The notes below the pieces were generated by a model. It ran no database searches. It had not been told where the DNA came from and saw only the letters and a program-made list of their open reading frames with translations. Of a stretch of 64,000 nt of DNA, positions 52,576-62,430 are shown piece by piece (the stretch's first letter is position 1; each line of letters opens with the position of its first letter). A program made the translations under genes and the position numbers. The stretch spans positions 310,001 to 374,000 of the forward strand of contig NC_011831.1 of the NCBI RefSeq assembly GCF_000021945.1, written 5' to 3'. The stretch comes from Chloroflexus aggregans DSM 9485. Lineage in GTDB: Bacteria; Chloroflexota; Chloroflexia; Chloroflexales; Chloroflexaceae.

Positions 52576-55500
52576 ATGTCACAACACTCGTCAGTCCTCA
52601 TCCCACACCTATACCGAAGAAAGCGGGGCATTATCTCGCTCATCCTTGCTCTCCTTATAGTGAGTACACTCTTCAGCGCAGCAATAACCGTATTTGCCGC
52701 CGGTACGTTGACCGTGCATGTCTACACCGATACCAATCGCAACGGTCTGGACGATGATGGGCCGGGCAATGGCATCGCCGGTGTACTTGTGTCGGTCTAT
52801 ACCGCCGATAGTGTGCTGGTTGGATTGAATACAACCGACAGCAACGGCGATGTGGTGTTTCCGGCCCTACCTAATGGCGAATACCGGATCGAGGTTAGCA
52901 ATCTTGGCGCACGGGTGGTGTCGGTGCCGGGGACAGGCAATGCCGGGCTACTCTCGTTTGTGACCATCTCCGGCAGTGCAGTGACCCAACGGGTCGGTCT
53001 GCGTCCGGCTACACCAACCGATAATGATGCACCGATCGGGACCCGCAGTGTCGTGGCGCGGGTGTGGGATGATCGCGACGCCGACGGTGTCCAAGATGCG
53101 GGTGAACCGGGACTGAGCGGTATCCCGGTTCAGTTAATCGATAGTCTCGGCAATTTGGTGGCCGGCCCGGTGAACACCGATATCCAAGGCCGGGCTATTT
53201 TCAACACCGCCCCAACCGGTGCCGGGTACCGATTGCGGATTCTCGCAGCTAATATTCCCGGCGGTTATATCTTGACACAAGCCTTTGTCAACGATGGCGC
53301 CCCTAACCCCGGTATCCGTGACTCGGAGGCCGTCTTGGTAGGCGGGAACGTCGAAGCAACATTACCGAATACCGGCCGCGGTGTGAATGTTGATAGCATT
53401 GATATTGGCTTTGCCCGTGGCGCCGTGAGCGGTTTCGTCTGGCGTGATACGAACCGTAATGGTCTATGGGATCCCGGCGAGCCACGACTCAGCGGTGTCC
53501 AAGTCCAATTGCTCAATACCACAACTTCCACCGTGGTAGACACTACCACCACCCGCCAGCGGCTCGGCTCGAGCGAGCCGTCTGACGGGGGCATTTTTGT
53601 CTTCACCGGCATACCACTTGGTGCGACCTATCAGGTGGTGATCCCGGTGAGCCAATTCGCTTCGGGTACTACGTTGTTCGGCGCGGCAAACTCGCCAAAC
53701 GCTAGCGGTGGTGATGTTGGGGCGCCGGATGGTGTACCGAGTGGTGATGTAACCGGTCCCTCATTTTCTCTCACCTCAGGCAGTAATACGCGCAACGACC
53801 AGCTCTTCGGCTTTTACAAAGGTGTCGTCGGTGATTACGTTTGGCTCGACGATAACGGGAATGGTTCACCGGATAGCGGTGAAATTGGTGTCAATGGTGT
53901 CATCGTCTTTGTTGATGACGGTCGCGGCAGTGGAAGCCCGAATAACGGGATTCGTGATGGTGGTGAGATCTCTACCGTTACTACAAATAATCCCAGCAAC
54001 GGCCAACCCGGCTACTTCTCGTTCGATGATCTGCCATTAGGAGTGAGCTACCGAATTGTCCTCGACGAGAGTAATTTCTTACCAGGTGGTGCGCTGGTTG
54101 GGCTGGGTAACTCAACCGGTACACAGGCTACGAACGGCAACGGGAATACCTATGTATACCGTGATTCAATCAGTCTAAACACCGCATCTCCAGAAGATAC
54201 GAACGTCGATTTTGGCCTCACGCGGGTGACAATTGGCAATTTCGTCTTCGAGGATGCGAATGCCGACGGCAGGTTCAGTAGCGGTGAACAACCTATACCC
54301 AACGTGACAGTCCGCACCTACCGCGCTAGTGATAATCTCCTCCTTGGAACAGCGGTAAGCAATAGTAGCGGTATCTATACTATTCCCGGCTTACCTGCCG
54401 AAGAAATCTATGTCACGTTCGACATCTCAACCGCGGGGGCCGGATACATTGGTTTTGTCGGTAGTATTGCTCCTTCGGGTACCACTATTGACCCATCTGA
54501 AACAACGTATACTAACTATAGCGACTTAACCGCCAATGTTGGCGGCGATGTTTGGCGTACCGACTCATTTACGCCCACTCCGGGTACGTCGTATACCGGG
54601 ATTGACGCTGGGTTCTATCGTCCGGCAAAGATCGTGGTACGGCTCTTTGGAGAAACGGTAAACATTAATAACACACCTGAGACTGGTGAACCCGGTATCG
54701 GTGGCGTGGCAGTGACCGTCACTAACACAGTTACCAGTGAGACGACGACTCTCACGACCAATAACGTGAGTGGTGATGCGATCTTTGAACTTCCCCCCGG
54801 ATCGTACACTGTTACTGTACCGACCCCAAGCGGCTATCTACCATCACCTGGCAATAGCGGCAGCATCAGCTTTCCGAACCTGCTCAGCCAGAATGTTGTC
54901 AATGCCGATTTCGGCTACTACCGACCGGGTCAAATCAGCGGCGTGACCTTCTTCGATGCCAACAAGAATAGCACCGCCGACAGTGGCGAGCCGCGTATGC
55001 GGAATGTCACGGTCGAATTACTCGATTCGTCAAGTAGTGTAGTTACTACGACCACAACTTCGTCATCCGGCACCTATAGTTTTACGAATCTACTCCCCGG
55101 TACCTACACAGTACGCTTCACCAACCCTGATACCGGCAACTATGTCTTCATTACCGGCGGCGATAGTGATGTGACCACTGGAGGTGCCGTAGCTACGAGC
55201 AGTACAGCCACCCTTGCCGTACCGTACAACGGTTCGCTGACCAACATCGATGCCGGTTTCCGTGGCCAAACCACGGTGAGCGGGCGGGTCTTTGAGGACA
55301 ATAATGGTGATAATCTACAAGATGCCGGTGATACCGATTTGACCGGTGCAACGGTAACCTTAACGGTAACGGCTAACTTACCGAATCTCGTTGCTACATT
55401 CCCGGCAACGATTACTACCACGCCGCCTAACTATCAATTCACCGAATTGCCCGGCGGTAATACCGGCACTATTACCTATACCATCACCTTTGCCCCACCA

Positions 55501-58500
55501 ACCGGTGGCTACATCGCCAGTGATGCCAATGTCGGCGGTGACGATGCGATTGATAGCGACGGCCCGACCGTCACCGTGACCGGGCCGGCACCCGGTAGTA
55601 CACTTGACTTCGATCAAGGTTATTACCGCAATGTGACCATCACCGCCCGCGTCTTCCGTGAGCCGTCGGCCGGACGTAATAATCAGTGGGATAGCGGTGA
55701 AAATGGCATTACCGGCGTGCAGGTCTGGCTTGAACGACTCGATAGCACTCGCGTGCAGACCGCCACGACAACAACCGGTGGCTTGGTGACCTTCACTGTC
55801 CGCCCCGGCTCGTATCAGCTCAACGTTGATGAAAGCTCGCCGGCCTTGAGCGGGTTGCAGCCATCGTCCGGCTCAACTGCGGCGATACCGGTTGTCGGTA
55901 GTCCGCTGAGTAGTGGTGGTAGTTCACTAACCGAGACAAGCCCGCCGGGGACAACACATGTCTTTGGTTTCTTCACCTTCGGCACCGTCAGCGGACGGGT
56001 CTTCTTTGACGGGACAACCGGCCCGGCCGACAATTTGGCGACCGGTGAGCCGGGTGTGAGCGGCGTCATGGTACAGTTGTTGGATGCCGGCGGGAACCCG
56101 ATTAGTGGGAAGACGGCGACAACCGACAGCAACGGAAATTTCACCATCACCGATGTTGAGGGCGGTACCTACCGGCTTGAGTTTGTTAATCCCGCCGCTG
56201 CCAACTTCAGCTTCGTTGCCGCCAACACGGGCGATAATAACGTGGCTACAATTGTGAGCGACAATGGTCGCACCGATACCTTCACCGTCACCGACGGACA
56301 AACTACGACCCGCAATGCAGCCATCATCGGGCGGAGTACCGTGAACGGTGTGACGTTCGTTGACCGGGCCTACGACGGGCAACGTGTGGGCGATCCGGGG
56401 TTGGCAGGTGTGACCGTAACGCTCAACGCAACAATCAATCTATCGAACGTGAGTACAACAATTACGCGCACGACCACGAGCGATAGCAACGGTATCTTCA
56501 GCTTTACCGGTTTACCGGGTGGTACCTCAACGAGCGAGGCCAGCTTTAGCCTCACCTTCACTCCACCGTCGGCGACACCACACTATCAGGTGACTCTGGC
56601 CGATCAGGGTGATAATGCGACCGACAGCGACGACACAGCCGAGCTGACGAATCAACCGATCGGTATCAATACTACGGCGAGCCGTGACCAAGGGTATTAT
56701 CAAAACGTGACCATCCGTGCGCGCGTCTTTAACGAGACGGTGACGATTAACAATAGCTTCGAGAGCGGTGAGCCGGGTCTACGTGCAGTCTCGGTTAGCG
56801 TCAGTGGGCCGGTATCAGGATCACAGTTTACCGACCTTTCCGGGATCGTTACCTTCAATGGCCCACCTGGAACGTACACCTTCACCGTACCTACCGATCC
56901 ATCAGGGTATCTACGCTCACCGGGCAATAGCGGTACGGCTAGCACCGGTCTGGTGCTGAGCGGTCAAACTCCTGATCCGGTCCCGTTCGGGTATTACCGG
57001 CCGGCTCAGATTAGCGGCACCGTGTGGTTCGATGTCAACCGTAACGGCCTGTTCGATAGCGGTGAACCGGGGATGGAGAACATCAGTGTTACCTTGAACG
57101 GTAACAGTAGTGGTCCTCGCCCACCGGTTCCTACTGATGACAGCGGTTCATTCACGATTACCAATATCGAACCGACCGGCTTGACCAATACGTCGTACCA
57201 GCTCTGCTTCGCATTACCCGCCGGCTTCGCCTTTACCAGCCTTGGCGATACGTTAACCACCGATAACAACAGCGATGCCAACCTTACAACCGGCTGCACT
57301 ACCGCCTTCTCGGTGGCATCGAACGCCAATATCACGTACCTCGACGCCGGTATGGTTGGTACGCTGTCGATTGGCGATCTGGTATGGGAAGATATAAACG
57401 CGAACGGTATCCAAGAGAGTGGTGAGCAGGCGCTTGATGGGGTAACAATCACGGTCACTGTAGCCACCACCGGTAACGTGATTAATGCAACCAATCCGTC
57501 ATTCACCTTTAGCACCACCTCAACCACGGCTACCGGCCTCGCACCAAACTATACGATTGACAACATCCCACCGGGTAGTACGGTAACGATTCAATCGGTG
57601 AGCCGGTTCGGTTACGTGTTGTCACCGGCGAATCAAGGGAGTAACTCGTCTGTCGATAGCAATGCGATTGGTGAGAGTATTACGCTCACGACCAGTAACA
57701 CCACGATTGACTTTGGTCTCTACCGCACCACTGCAATTGGCAATCTGGTCTGGTTCGATGCCAATGGCAATGGGCTGCGTGATACCGGTGAGCCGGGGAT
57801 TGGTGGGATCACGGTTGCCCTCCGTAATAGCAGTGGGGCCACGGTCACAACAACCACGACCCTTGGTGATGGCAGCTATGCCTTTAACAATGTGACACCG
57901 GGTACCTACTCGCTCCAGATCACCCTGCCGGCCGGGTATACCACGACCAACAATGGCAGTGGTTCTGTCACCGTCGATGATGACAACGACGTCCGTACCG
58001 ATGGCACAACCGCTAATTTCACCATCCTAAGCGGACAGGCAATAGGCAGTGTCGATGCCGGCCTCCGCGGTATTGGTGGGGTAAGCGGCATTGCGTGGTT
58101 CGACACGAATGAGAATAACCAACGTGATCCGGCAGAGACAGAACGGCTCGCCGGGGTACAGGTGACGATCACCTATACACCAACCCTACTGGCTGCCTAT
58201 GAGCAAACGGTGCAGACGACAACTGACACCAACGGGGCATACAGTATCACCGGTTTGCCACCAGGTCAGGTCACCGTCACTTTCACCGACCGGAAAGGGT
58301 ATCTACCGGCCCAACCGAATATCGGGGATGACGCAACCGACAGTGATGGTCCTGTGGTGACATTTACCCTGACCGCCGGCCAGCAAGCCGTCGTCGATAT
58401 GGGTTATTACAAACGGGTACTGGTCTATTTGCCGATGACCATCGTTCAGATACCGCCAGACCTGATTGTCACCGTGCAAGCGACCCCAACCAGTCCAAAT

Positions 58501-58914
58501 AAGAATACACCGGTCACGTATCGCGTCACGGTGACGAACATCGGACGCGAACCGGCCGGTAATTTCTGGGTCGATCTCTATGTCAACCCGTCGCGACCAC
58601 CGAACGTCAACGAACGCTGGAACGATCTCTCGCGCCAAGGGTTAGCATGGTTCTTCGACGGTACCCTCCAGCCCGGTGAAAGTATCACCCTGATCAGCCT
58701 GCCGCGCAGTACGACAAACCCGCTTGGCTACGATCCGGGTACCAGTTCGCCAACCTGGAATGGACGCCTGCCTCCGGGACGGAATACCATCTACGTCTAT
58801 GTCGATAGTTGGAACCGCAGTATTACCGGCGATGTGGTGAGTCCGTTTGGAGCCGTCGAAGAGGTCAACGAGACCAATAATCGTGCAGAAATTATGATTA
58901 TGGTCTCGGAATAG
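52576..58914 (+). CDS. Giant secreted protein with SdrD/Cna-B-like repeats and a C-terminal CARDB domain
   Basis: Protein of 2112 residues. A signal peptide is at residues about 15-45 (KRGIISLILALLIVSTLFSA, cut near VFAAG). Sixteen beta-sandwich repeats of about 100-150 residues follow, each opening like VWFDxNxNGxxDxGEPG, whose Asp/Asn-rich loop could bind calcium, and continuing GVxVxL and YxFxxLxPGxY. From repeat six on, the repeats form three-domain supermodules. The last about 150 residues resemble a CARDB adhesion domain (LIVTVQATPTSP, VEEVNETNN). There is no C-terminal anchor or sorting signal. It is probably a surface or matrix fibre for adhesion, sheath formation or filament contact. 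AAAGGG precedes the ATG at 52576. Confidence 0.88.
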   Translation: MSQHSSVLIPHLYRRKRGIISLILALLIVSTLFSAAITVFAAGTLTVHVYTDTNRNGLDDDGPGNGIAGVLVSVYTADSVLVGLNTTDSNGDVVFPALPNGEYRIEVSNLGARVVSVPGTGNAGLLSFVTISGSAVTQRVGLRPATPTDNDAPIGTRSVVARVWDDRDADGVQDAGEPGLSGIPVQLIDSLGNLVAGPVNTDIQGRAIFNTAPTGAGYRLRILAANIPGGYILTQAFVNDGAPNPGIRDSEAVLVGGNVEATLPNTGRGVNVDSIDIGFARGAVSGFVWRDTNRNGLWDPGEPRLSGVQVQLLNTTTSTVVDTTTTRQRLGSSEPSDGGIFVFTGIPLGATYQVVIPVSQFASGTTLFGAANSPNASGGDVGAPDGVPSGDVTGPSFSLTSGSNTRNDQLFGFYKGVVGDYVWLDDNGNGSPDSGEIGVNGVIVFVDDGRGSGSPNNGIRDGGEISTVTTNNPSNGQPGYFSFDDLPLGVSYRIVLDESNFLPGGALVGLGNSTGTQATNGNGNTYVYRDSISLNTASPEDTNVDFGLTRVTIGNFVFEDANADGRFSSGEQPIPNVTVRTYRASDNLLLGTAVSNSSGIYTIPGLPAEEIYVTFDISTAGAGYIGFVGSIAPSGTTIDPSETTYTNYSDLTANVGGDVWRTDSFTPTPGTSYTGIDAGFYRPAKIVVRLFGETVNINNTPETGEPGIGGVAVTVTNTVTSETTTLTTNNVSGDAIFELPPGSYTVTVPTPSGYLPSPGNSGSISFPNLLSQNVVNADFGYYRPGQISGVTFFDANKNSTADSGEPRMRNVTVELLDSSSSVVTTTTTSSSGTYSFTNLLPGTYTVRFTNPDTGNYVFITGGDSDVTTGGAVATSSTATLAVPYNGSLTNIDAGFRGQTTVSGRVFEDNNGDNLQDAGDTDLTGATVTLTVTANLPNLVATFPATITTTPPNYQFTELPGGNTGTITYTITFAPPTGGYIASDANVGGDDAIDSDGPTVTVTGPAPGSTLDFDQGYYRNVTITARVFREPSAGRNNQWDSGENGITGVQVWLERLDSTRVQTATTTTGGLVTFTVRPGSYQLNVDESSPALSGLQPSSGSTAAIPVVGSPLSSGGSSLTETSPPGTTHVFGFFTFGTVSGRVFFDGTTGPADNLATGEPGVSGVMVQLLDAGGNPISGKTATTDSNGNFTITDVEGGTYRLEFVNPAAANFSFVAANTGDNNVATIVSDNGRTDTFTVTDGQTTTRNAAIIGRSTVNGVTFVDRAYDGQRVGDPGLAGVTVTLNATINLSNVSTTITRTTTSDSNGIFSFTGLPGGTSTSEASFSLTFTPPSATPHYQVTLADQGDNATDSDDTAELTNQPIGINTTASRDQGYYQNVTIRARVFNETVTINNSFESGEPGLRAVSVSVSGPVSGSQFTDLSGIVTFNGPPGTYTFTVPTDPSGYLRSPGNSGTASTGLVLSGQTPDPVPFGYYRPAQISGTVWFDVNRNGLFDSGEPGMENISVTLNGNSSGPRPPVPTDDSGSFTITNIEPTGLTNTSYQLCFALPAGFAFTSLGDTLTTDNNSDANLTTGCTTAFSVASNANITYLDAGMVGTLSIGDLVWEDINANGIQESGEQALDGVTITVTVATTGNVINATNPSFTFSTTSTTATGLAPNYTIDNIPPGSTVTIQSVSRFGYVLSPANQGSNSSVDSNAIGESITLTTSNTTIDFGLYRTTAIGNLVWFDANGNGLRDTGEPGIGGITVALRNSSGATVTTTTTLGDGSYAFNNVTPGTYSLQITLPAGYTTTNNGSGSVTVDDDNDVRTDGTTANFTILSGQAIGSVDAGLRGIGGVSGIAWFDTNENNQRDPAETERLAGVQVTITYTPTLLAAYEQTVQTTTDTNGAYSITGLPPGQVTVTFTDRKGYLPAQPNIGDDATDSDGPVVTFTLTAGQQAVVDMGYYKRVLVYLPMTIVQIPPDLIVTVQATPTSPNKNTPVTYRVTVTNIGREPAGNFWVDLYVNPSRPPNVNERWNDLSRQGLAWFFDGTLQPGESITLISLPRSTTNPLGYDPGTSSPTWNGRLPPGRNTIYVYVDSWNRSITGDVVSPFGAVEEVNETNNRAEIMIMVSE

Positions 58915-58945
58915 GCCTCGGTTGTCGCAGAAAATACGGTCAGTG

Positions 58946-58986
58946 GCGTACAATCTGTGGCATGCTTAGTACCACAGATTGTACGC
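58946..58986 (+). terminator. Hairpin behind the giant repeat protein
   Basis: Perfect 15-base arms beginning GCGTACAATCTG and ending CAGATTGTACGC around an 11-base loop, 31 bases past the stop. There is no T run. Confidence 0.65.
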
Positions 58987-59078
58987 TATAGGAATACCAA
59001 TTGGTCTACAACCCTGCTATCATAGTTGTACGCCGGCAGCGATAGCTATCGTTTCCTATACCCAATAAGGAGTTGCGT

Positions 59079-59915
59079 ATGCAACGTCGTATGATTAGTT
59101 ACAGCATGATGATCTGTGGGATTGTGGCGATGATGATCGGTTTCACCCTCTTGCCGCTGCCGACGTCTTCAACCGCCGCACCGGCCTTACAACCATCACC
59201 ACGCCCCACGATTCCGCCGGTAACGGTGATCCCGTATAGCGAACCAACCCCGGTACCGATGGGACGGATCACCGGAACCATTATCGATCTGCGCACCCAT
59301 GCTCCGACACCCAATATCGCTGTACAGATCGGGGATGCTGTAGTCTACAGCGATGCCAATGGCAACTATGATCGCTGGGTTGAGTCGGGCTACTACACTG
59401 TCACCCTCCAATTACGCGACGATCATGGTTCACCCGGTCAACCACCACTCAACATTGCAGTCGGCCCCGGTGATACCGTGGTGGCCCATCTCTTCTTTAC
59501 CAGTCCGGCACCCAACGAATCATCAGCTCCTATAACGATCGAGGCACCTACTACCGAACCGATAAGCGAGCCGGTGGCAGTTGTACCGGCATTACCAGAG
59601 GTCATTCCACCCAAATTGCCGTATACCGGCGTTGCAGATACACCTACCACCACCATCGATCGACAACCCACCTTTCTACCGCGCACCGCAACCACCATCC
59701 CGTTCAATGCCCAATTCTGGTTTGTGGTTGGCTTTATCCTGCTTGCCGGCGGGCTTGGTTTACAGTTCTGGCCGGTTCGCCGCAACGCATCATCTGCGGC
59801 GCATGAGCGCATCTTGGCCGAACTGCTTAGTACACCGCCGCCGCCGTTGCATCATCATGATGATGAGCTGCTGTATACGCTCTTAACGCAGCACGATGCA
59901 CACGATAAGCGGTAG
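59079..59915 (+). CDS. Membrane-anchored surface protein with regulatory-like beta domain and LPxTG-like motifs
   Basis: Protein of 278 residues. A signal peptide or anchor is at residues about 5-30. After a Pro/Thr linker, residues about 63-140 form a carboxypeptidase-regulatory-like sandwich (GRITGTIIDLRTHAPTPNIA, YSDANGNYDRWV). A Pro/Thr stalk follows, containing LPYTG near 186 and FLPRTA near 206, then a hydrophobic helix (FWFVVGFILLAGGLGLQFW) and RR. About 50 residues follow the helix, rich in His (LHHHDDELLY), which is unusual for a sorting signal. The ATG at 59079 has AAGGAG six bases upstream. It follows the giant repeat protein and may help tether it. Confidence 0.7.
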   Translation: MQRRMISYSMMICGIVAMMIGFTLLPLPTSSTAAPALQPSPRPTIPPVTVIPYSEPTPVPMGRITGTIIDLRTHAPTPNIAVQIGDAVVYSDANGNYDRWVESGYYTVTLQLRDDHGSPGQPPLNIAVGPGDTVVAHLFFTSPAPNESSAPITIEAPTTEPISEPVAVVPALPEVIPPKLPYTGVADTPTTTIDRQPTFLPRTATTIPFNAQFWFVVGFILLAGGLGLQFWPVRRNASSAAHERILAELLSTPPPPLHHHDDELLYTLLTQHDAHDKR

Positions 59916-59922
59916 GCTCACT

Positions 59923-59976
59923 GCAACAACATAAAAGCAGGAATGGAGATCTCCATCCATTCCTGCCTCTTGTTGC
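59923..59976 (+). terminator. Hairpin behind the anchored surface protein
   Basis: An inner stem GCAGGAATGGA/TCCATTCCTGC (59938-59966) and an outer pair GCAACAA/TTGTTGC. It begins eight bases past the stop codon. Confidence 0.6.
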
Positions 59977-59991
59977 TCGTGGGTGTGGGGT

Positions 59992-60141
59992 CCACAATAT
60001 GCCGACGCGACTGATTATGTTAAAGGCGTGATTCGGCGCTTACGGGTGAAGCTTGAACCCGATCCCGCACACCCGCGCTACATCATCATCGAACCGCACG
60101 TCGGCTACCGTTTCAACGACAATGCAACGGTCACCGGATAA
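59992..60141 (+). pseudogene. Remnant of an OmpR-family response regulator (winged-helix C-terminus)
   Basis: A 49-codon open piece that reads DYVKGVIRRLRVKLEPD, then PAHPRYIIIEPHVGYRF, then TAA. This is the recognition helix and wing of an OmpR/PhoB-type DNA-binding domain. No receiver domain, start codon with a ribosome site, or upstream coding sequence exists, because the surface-protein terminator lies directly in front. It is a gene remnant. Confidence 0.7.
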
Positions 60142-60159
60142 CACGCCGCTCGGTTCATT

Positions 60160-61002
60160 TCACTCTTCCGTCAACAACATATGCAACGCCGAATGGTCGA
60201 GATCACCGTACCCACGCGCTACCAACGTCTCGTAGCGACGAATGGTATCGGCCAAATGTGGTAACTCAACACCGGCAGCGGCAGCCATTGCTGCTGCCAT
60301 ACGCAGATCCTTGAGCTGCGTCGTGACTTTACCACCGGGAATATATTGTCGTGCCGCCATCCGCGCACCGTGGAGTTGCAACACTTTCGAGTCGGCAAAA
60401 CCACCGGCGAGGGCAGCCCGTAGTACGGCGAGATCAAGACCATACCGTTCGGCCAATACCATCGCCTCAGCGACAGCCTGAATGGTCAGCCCGACGATCA
60501 GTTGGTTAATGACTTTGGCCGTATGACCGGCGCCGGGCGGCCCAACATGGGTCGGTCGTCCCAAGGTATTCAAGATTGGCCACGCACGGGCGACATCGGC
60601 TTCAGTCCCACCGACCATAATTGCCAACGTACCATGTGCCGCCCCTTCCGGCCCGCCCGAAACCGGCGCATCGACCCAACCAATGCCACGTGCCGCCAGC
60701 GCTGTGGCATGCGTCTGTGAACGACGTGGATCGGAGCTGCCCATATCGATCACGAGGTGGCCGGCGCGTAACCACGGATCGATCTGGGTCAGTACATCGT
60801 CAACCGCCGCCGAATCACTCACCATCAAGATGATCGTCTCGGCCTGTACCGCCTCGCTGAGCGAGGCGGCCAGCGGGATCCCGGCGGTTACCGTCGGATC
60901 GAGGGGTGACCGATTCCACCCCACCACCGACCAACCGGCGTTGAGCAGCGTGCGCGCCATCGGACGGCCCATTAAGCCAAGGCCGAGTAACGCAATTGTC
61001 AT
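60160..61002 (-). CDS. 3-hydroxyisobutyrate-dehydrogenase-family reductase (second copy)
   Basis: NAD(P)-dependent beta-hydroxyacid dehydrogenase of 280 residues. Motifs are IALLGLGLMGRPMARTL, DAPVSGGPEGAAHGTLAIM and the catalytic Lys in GAGHTAKVINQLIVG. It is shorter than its paralogue at 22947. Its ATG overlaps the stop of the upstream SAF-domain oxidoreductase (ATGA), so the two are coupled. L-threonate and tartronate semialdehyde enzymes belong to this family and would suit such a partner, but the substrate is not decided by the sequence. Confidence 0.85.
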   Translation of the reverse strand: MTIALLGLGLMGRPMARTLLNAGWSVVGWNRSPLDPTVTAGIPLAASLSEAVQAETIILMVSDSAAVDDVLTQIDPWLRAGHLVIDMGSSDPRRSQTHATALAARGIGWVDAPVSGGPEGAAHGTLAIMVGGTEADVARAWPILNTLGRPTHVGPPGAGHTAKVINQLIVGLTIQAVAEAMVLAERYGLDLAVLRAALAGGFADSKVLQLHGARMAARQYIPGGKVTTQLKDLRMAAAMAAAAGVELPHLADTIRRYETLVARGYGDLDHSALHMLLTEE

Positions 61003-62354
61003 AGGGTTGCCTCTGGTGTCATCGTCCGTTCCATGAAACGCCGTAAACGAACGACCGGATGGTTCGTTTCGTAGGCCACATCCTCCCAGCGAACAATTGT
61101 CCCGGCAGCAATTGGGCGCAGGGTACGAAGCCCGTGCGCGAGGCCTATCGGTAACGCACCCGCAGCCACCGAATCCACCGCCGGCATCAGTTTGCCGTAC
61201 ACCGTGTAGCCGCCTTCACCATCGAGCACCTCACCTTCAGCCAGATCGCGTTTGGTAACTGCCACCACATCACCGAGAAATGCCTGTGGGTAACCGGTCG
61301 GCTCCTGACGCAGCCCTACACGCAAGACCGAGATCGGCAATTCGAGACCGATCAGATGGTAGGGCCGATACAATGCACTATAGACGCCACTGGCATCGGT
61401 CACGAGACCGTATTCTGCAAAACATCGGCGCACATAGTCGTTGGGGGCAGCAAACACGACGTAAACACCCCAGCGCAGATCGCGAAAAACCGGGCGCCCA
61501 TCGCGTTCGAGCGATGAAACCACTTCGACGGTGCCGGTGTGGGTCAGTTGCCCACCGGCAGTACGTGGACGCAGCACATGGGGTAGATCATCGACACCAC
61601 ACGGTGGAAAGCCGAGGCCGTGCGGTTGCGGGCGCAAATGGCAAGCGTTGGCAACCGCAGCCATCTCAATCGCCGACTTGGTACCATCGAGGAATGAGTT
61701 GAACATCTGAGGATTCATACCACCGGCCGCAGCCTGTTCGGCGCTCAATCCGTAGTACTGCCAGACGGTATCCGGCGTACTCTGATGGTAATGCGGCAAA
61801 TAGCGTGTCCCTTTTCCGGCGCAGACCACCTCAAACCCACAAGCGCGTGCCCACTCGACACATTCAGCGATAAGCGCCGGCTGATCGCCGTAAGCCAGCG
61901 AGTAGATGACACCGGCTTCGGCGGCACGACGGGCGAGGAGCGGGCCAAGCAGTGCATCGGCTTCGACATTTACCATCACAATGTGCCGCCCGTGCTCGAT
62001 AGCCAGCAGACAGTGCGACACACCCGCTGCCGGTACACCGGTTGCTTCAACGACCACATCAAGACCATCGGCAGCGATAAGCGCCGCTGCGTCATCACCT
62101 ACATAGGTTGTACCATGATCACGCGCATCGCTGAGTGAGGCCGCCGCATACTGCGCCTCCGGCCATCCGGCACGGGCCAACGCCATCCGAGCCCGCTCCG
62201 GTGACAAATCGGCTACACCCAACACGTGTAACCCGGCCACCCGACGCGCCTGCGCCAAAAACATCGTCCCAAATTTACCGGCGCCGATCAAGCCAACCCG
62301 CAACGGGCGGCCCTCGGCAACCCGACGTGCCAACAGCGAGAGGAGATCATTCAT
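60999..62354 (-). CDS. Homoserine-dehydrogenase-like oxidoreductase with C-terminal SAF domain (COG4091 type)
   Basis: Protein of 451 residues. The N-terminal Rossmann fold is VGLIGAGKFGTMFLAQARRV followed by VADLSPERAR and VVVEATGVPAAG. The middle has NVEADALLGPLLARRA and the catalytic-type region CAGKGTRYLPHYH. The end resembles a SAF domain (LAEGEVLDGEGGYTVYGKL, GLRTLRPIAAGTIVRW). Proteins of this type have often been misannotated as flagellar FlgA because of the SAF part. It probably oxidises a sugar acid or amino acid derivative. The ATG at 62354 follows GTGAGGA. It is divergent from the DUF4175-like gene. Confidence 0.8.
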   Translation of the reverse strand: MNDLLSLLARRVAEGRPLRVGLIGAGKFGTMFLAQARRVAGLHVLGVADLSPERARMALARAGWPEAQYAAASLSDARDHGTTYVGDDAAALIAADGLDVVVEATGVPAAGVSHCLLAIEHGRHIVMVNVEADALLGPLLARRAAEAGVIYSLAYGDQPALIAECVEWARACGFEVVCAGKGTRYLPHYHQSTPDTVWQYYGLSAEQAAAGGMNPQMFNSFLDGTKSAIEMAAVANACHLRPQPHGLGFPPCGVDDLPHVLRPRTAGGQLTHTGTVEVVSSLERDGRPVFRDLRWGVYVVFAAPNDYVRRCFAEYGLVTDASGVYSALYRPYHLIGLELPISVLRVGLRQEPTGYPQAFLGDVVAVTKRDLAEGEVLDGEGGYTVYGKLMPAVDSVAAGALPIGLAHGLRTLRPIAAGTIVRWEDVAYETNHPVVRLRRFMERTMTPEATL

Positions 62355-62415
62355 ACATTCCTCACCAACCGAATCTAGAATCAGCTAAGTTTCATTATTG
62401 TACCCGATCAGATTG

Positions 62416-62424
62416 TGGTACACT
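62416..62424 (+). promoter_or_regulatory. Extended -10 promoter of the membrane protein gene
   Basis: TGG-TACACT ending six bases before the ATG, with a possible TTGTAC 15 bases upstream. The message would be leaderless or nearly so. Confidence 0.4.
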
Positions 62425-62430
62425 GCCAGT

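Noticed and set aside
60999-62354. Flagellar protein FlgA, a common label for this family
   Set aside because: Only the C-terminal SAF domain is shared. The protein has a full Rossmann oxidoreductase domain, and there are no flagellar genes.
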